From assembly GCF_004216555.1 (NCBI RefSeq), contig NZ_SGWQ01000019.1:16780-80779 (forward strand): a DNA stretch of 64,000 nucleotides, given 5' to 3'. The DNA comes from Herbihabitans rhizosphaerae (GTDB taxonomy: Bacteria; Actinomycetota; Actinomycetes; Mycobacteriales; Pseudonocardiaceae). Below the pieces are notes generated by a model that saw nothing but the letters and a program-made list of their open reading frames with translations, ran no database searches and was not told where the DNA came from. Positions 62,505 to 64,000 of the stretch are shown here, one piece after another; positions within the stretch are counted from its first letter, which is position 1; each line of letters starts with the position of its first letter. A program made the translations under genes and the position numbers.

Positions 62505-63310
62505 GTCCAATGGGGACAGTCAGATCGAGTGACGGAACCACCATCACCTACGACAAGATCGGCAGCGGGCCGCCGCTGATCCTGGTGGACGGCGCGCTGT
62601 GCTACCGCGCGTCCGGCCCGAATGGCGGGCTCGCCGCGGAACTGGCGGACCGGTTCACGGTGTACACCTACGACCGGCGCGGCCGGGGCGAGAGCACGGA
62701 CACGGCGCCGTTTTCGCGGGAGCGTGAGATCGAGGACCTGGCGGCGCTGATCAAGGAGGCCGGCGGGTCGGTGCACCTGTACGGCATCTCCTCGGGCGGC
62801 GCGCTGGCGCTGGAGGCGGTGAACGCCGGCCTGGCCGTCGAGAAACTGGCGCTGTACGAGATCCCGTTCGTCGTGGACTCCAGCCGTGCGCCGATCCCCG
62901 CCGACTACGAATCACGCATGGAATCGTTGCTGGCGCAGGACAAGCGGGCCGACACGGTGAAGTGGTTCATGCGCGCCGGCGTCGGCTTGCCGGGATTCGT
63001 GGTGGCGATGATGCGGTTCATGCCGGCGTGGTCGAAGCTCAAGGGTGTCGCCCACACGCTGCCCTACGACGTGGCGTTCGTCGCCCCGTTCGAGCACGGC
63101 CAGCCGCTGCCGGCCGACCGGTGGACGTCCAGCGTGCCGGCGCTGGTGGTGTGCGGCGGCAAGAGCCCGGCGTGGATGACCGCCGCGATGCGCCAGCTCG
63201 CCGAGGTGCTGCCGGCGGCGACGCACCGCACGCTCGAAGGCCAAACCCACATCGTGAAGCCCGCCGCACTGGCGCCGGTGCTCGCGGAGTTCTTCGGGGA
63301 GGGGCGATGA
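62501..63310 (+). CDS. alpha/beta hydrolase
   Basis: 269 residues. Nucleophile elbow LYGISSGGAL, oxyanion region LILVDGALCYR, acid near VVCGGKSPAWM and His in EGQTHIVKP. Cytosolic. ATG 62501 overlaps the SRPBCC stop (ATGA); ATG 62510 is possible. Such hydrolases accompany HTH-SRPBCC pairs in actinobacteria; substrate unknown. Confidence 0.87.
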   Translation: MSPMGTVRSSDGTTITYDKIGSGPPLILVDGALCYRASGPNGGLAAELADRFTVYTYDRRGRGESTDTAPFSREREIEDLAALIKEAGGSVHLYGISSGGALALEAVNAGLAVEKLALYEIPFVVDSSRAPIPADYESRMESLLAQDKRADTVKWFMRAGVGLPGFVVAMMRFMPAWSKLKGVAHTLPYDVAFVAPFEHGQPLPADRWTSSVPALVVCGGKSPAWMTAAMRQLAEVLPAATHRTLEGQTHIVKPAALAPVLAEFFGEGR

Positions 63311-63753
63311 AATTCCACGCCACGCTGGAGCTTGGCGGCAAGACCGCGACCGGCATCGAAGTGCCGGTCGACGTTGTCGAGACTCTCGGTTCCGGCAAGC
63401 GCCCGCCCGTCCACGTCACGATCAACGGCCACACGTACCGCAGCACAGTGGCGTCGATGGGCGGCCGGTACATGCTGCCGGTGAGCGCCGAACAGCGGGG
63501 CAAGGCCGGCGTCGCGGCCGGCGACGAGCTTGAGGTGACCGTGGAGCTGGACACCGAGCCACGCACCGTCGAAATACCCGAGGACTTCGCCACCGCCCTC
63601 GACGCCTCGCCCGCCGCCAGGGCCTTCTTCGACACCCTGTCCTACAGCCACCAACTCCGCCACGTCCTGGCCATCGAAGGCGCCAAAGCACCCGAAACCC
63701 GCCAGCGCCGCATCACCAAAGCGATCGACCTGCTCCGCGCCCGCCAGAAGTAA
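63307..63753 (+). CDS. YdeI/OmpD-associated family, DUF1905 domain
   Basis: 148 residues. The DUF1905 half has KFHATLELGGKTATGIEVP, HVTINGHTYRSTVASMGG and LPVSAEQRGKAGVAAGDE. The C-terminal YdeI helix pair has FDTLSYSHQLRHVLAIEGAK and TRQRRITKAIDLLRA. ATG 63307 overlaps the hydrolase stop by four bases, last gene of the operon. Function unknown. Confidence 0.88.
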   Translation: MKFHATLELGGKTATGIEVPVDVVETLGSGKRPPVHVTINGHTYRSTVASMGGRYMLPVSAEQRGKAGVAAGDELEVTVELDTEPRTVEIPEDFATALDASPAARAFFDTLSYSHQLRHVLAIEGAKAPETRQRRITKAIDLLRARQK

Positions 63754-63756
63754 CCC

Positions 63757-63845
63757 GCGAGTCCCGCGCCCTGCACCCCCGAGTCCCGCGCCCTGCACCC
63801 GCGAGTTCCACCCTCCGCACCCCGAGTTCCACCTTCGCGCAGACA
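63757..63845. repeat. four degenerate 22-bp tandem units
   Basis: Units start CGAGTCCCGC or CGAGTTCCAC with GAG at 63759, 63781, 63803 and 63824, so the period is 22, 22 and 21. Units 1 and 2 are nearly identical (GAGTCCCGCGCCCTGCACCC); units 3 and 4 have GAGTTCCACC. The fourth unit forms the left arm of the hairpin. Confidence 0.8.
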
Positions 63846-63872
63846 CGCGTGTTCGCGCGAAGGTGGAACTCG
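63823..63872. terminator. 18-bp perfect hairpin at end of operon
   Basis: The left arm 63823-63840 (CGAGTTCCACCTTCGCGC) pairs without mismatch with 63855-63872. The 14-base loop contains the palindrome ACACGCGTGT. It lies between two convergent genes and is probably a bidirectional terminator, but its fusion to a tandem repeat suggests a mobile origin. Confidence 0.65.
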
Positions 63873-63888
63873 GCATGGTCTCCATGAT

Positions 63889-64000
63889 CTACCTGCTCGT
63901 CTCGATGTCGCGGAGCTGTTTCTCAACTGCGTCCAGTGCTTTCGCCCAGGGGTAGTTTTTCATCGCGGTGTTGCCGGTTCTGGGTGGGTGTGGATGGAAG
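63889..64000 (-). CDS. C-terminal end of an unidentified protein (partial)
   Basis: The frame is open from the window edge to TAG at 63889-63891 and reads FHPHPPRTGNTAMKNYPWAK then ALDAVEKQLRDIETSR. The amphipathic helix at the end looks coding. Too short to name. An internal ATG at the MKNYPW position could also start a very short protein, but a longer upstream part is more likely. Confidence 0.45.
   Translation of the reverse strand, partial: FHPHPPRTGNTAMKNYPWAKALDAVEKQLRDIETSR

Noticed and set aside
63757..63845. CRISPR array
   Set aside because: The 22-bp units are contiguous without spacers, and no cas gene is present.

Overview
The window is chromosomal DNA of a high-GC actinobacterium, most probably a member of the Pseudonocardiales (Saccharothrix/Lentzea/Amycolatopsis-like). 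The reasons are: the order hrcA-dnaJ2-rsmE, phoH-ybeY-corC-cdd-like-era-recO-uppS, smtB-zur and dgt...dnaG, which is the conserved actinobacterial order as I remember it from Mycobacterium tuberculosis; mycothiol-type and DUF222/13E12 families; many GTG/TTG starts; and many genes with a -10 hexamer placed 6-7 nt before the start codon, which is the actinobacterial leaderless layout. The genus is inference.

Layout. 1-1364: two minus-strand transporters (a partial cation/proton antiporter and a bile acid/sodium symporter family protein). 1483-4439: heat-shock and rRNA methylation operon (hrcA, dnaJ2, rsmE) closed by a hairpin. 4621-15552: housekeeping run with an alpha/beta hydrolase, a fused alpha-beta glycyl-tRNA synthetase, a HIT protein, phoH, ybeY, a CorC/HlyC protein, a cytidine-deaminase-like protein and era, interrupted by a hypothetical anchored protein and a DUF222-HNH gene. 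15549-19696: TetR/GNAT pair, a methyltransferase, recO, uppS and a companion. 19701-23175: metal block (a CxC permease plus a His-rich TIGR03943-type partner, an O-methyltransferase, and the smtB-zur pair). 23215-28443: small membrane protein, monooxygenase-fold protein, class F sortase, an AbiEi/DUF559-like pair, a SanA/YdcF-type protein and dgt.

28484-33487 is an accessory stretch lying between dgt and dnaG: a serpin, a secreted hydrolase, an AhpD-like protein, a secreted unknown and an ECF41-type sigma factor. dnaG, a conserved companion, a secreted SGNH hydrolase, trans-aconitate methyltransferase and tRNA-Met follow. 37949-39264 is a tRNA-adjacent, visibly lower-GC pair (four-TM protein plus an orphan ABC ATPase). 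39333-44141 holds a PhoX-like protein, membrane and stress proteins and a STAS protein. 44142-48415 is a TetR-controlled heterodimeric ABC transporter. 48416-53875 has a frameshifted mycothiol-dependent-type enzyme, a UvrA-like ATPase, an extradiol dioxygenase, two small Cys-rich proteins and a CmtR-type regulator with a cation transporter. tRNA-Asn is at 54069-54141. 54620-60751 resembles the M. tuberculosis galE3/Rv0539-Rv0541c neighbourhood (epimerase, GT-C-like membrane protein, GT2, TIGR04282 protein) extended by a methyltransferase and a membrane-fused molybdopterin oxidoreductase. 61211-63753 is a regulator-SRPBCC-hydrolase-YdeI operon. The right end is repeat-rich and contains the last codons of one more minus-strand gene.

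The most unusual signals are at the DNA level. A dispersed word, GTCCACNNTGGAC and close variants, occurs about 18 times and inside genes is almost always read in one frame as Ser-Thr-x-Asp, often with codons that look rare here. A cluster of six GTGAG/CTCAC palindromes surrounds one tiny gene. A pair of near-identical ACTTTAGC/GCTAAAGT palindromes lies before phoH. Downstream of the last complete gene is a tandem repeat ending in an 18-bp perfect hairpin. No CRISPR array, insertion sequence or prophage was seen.
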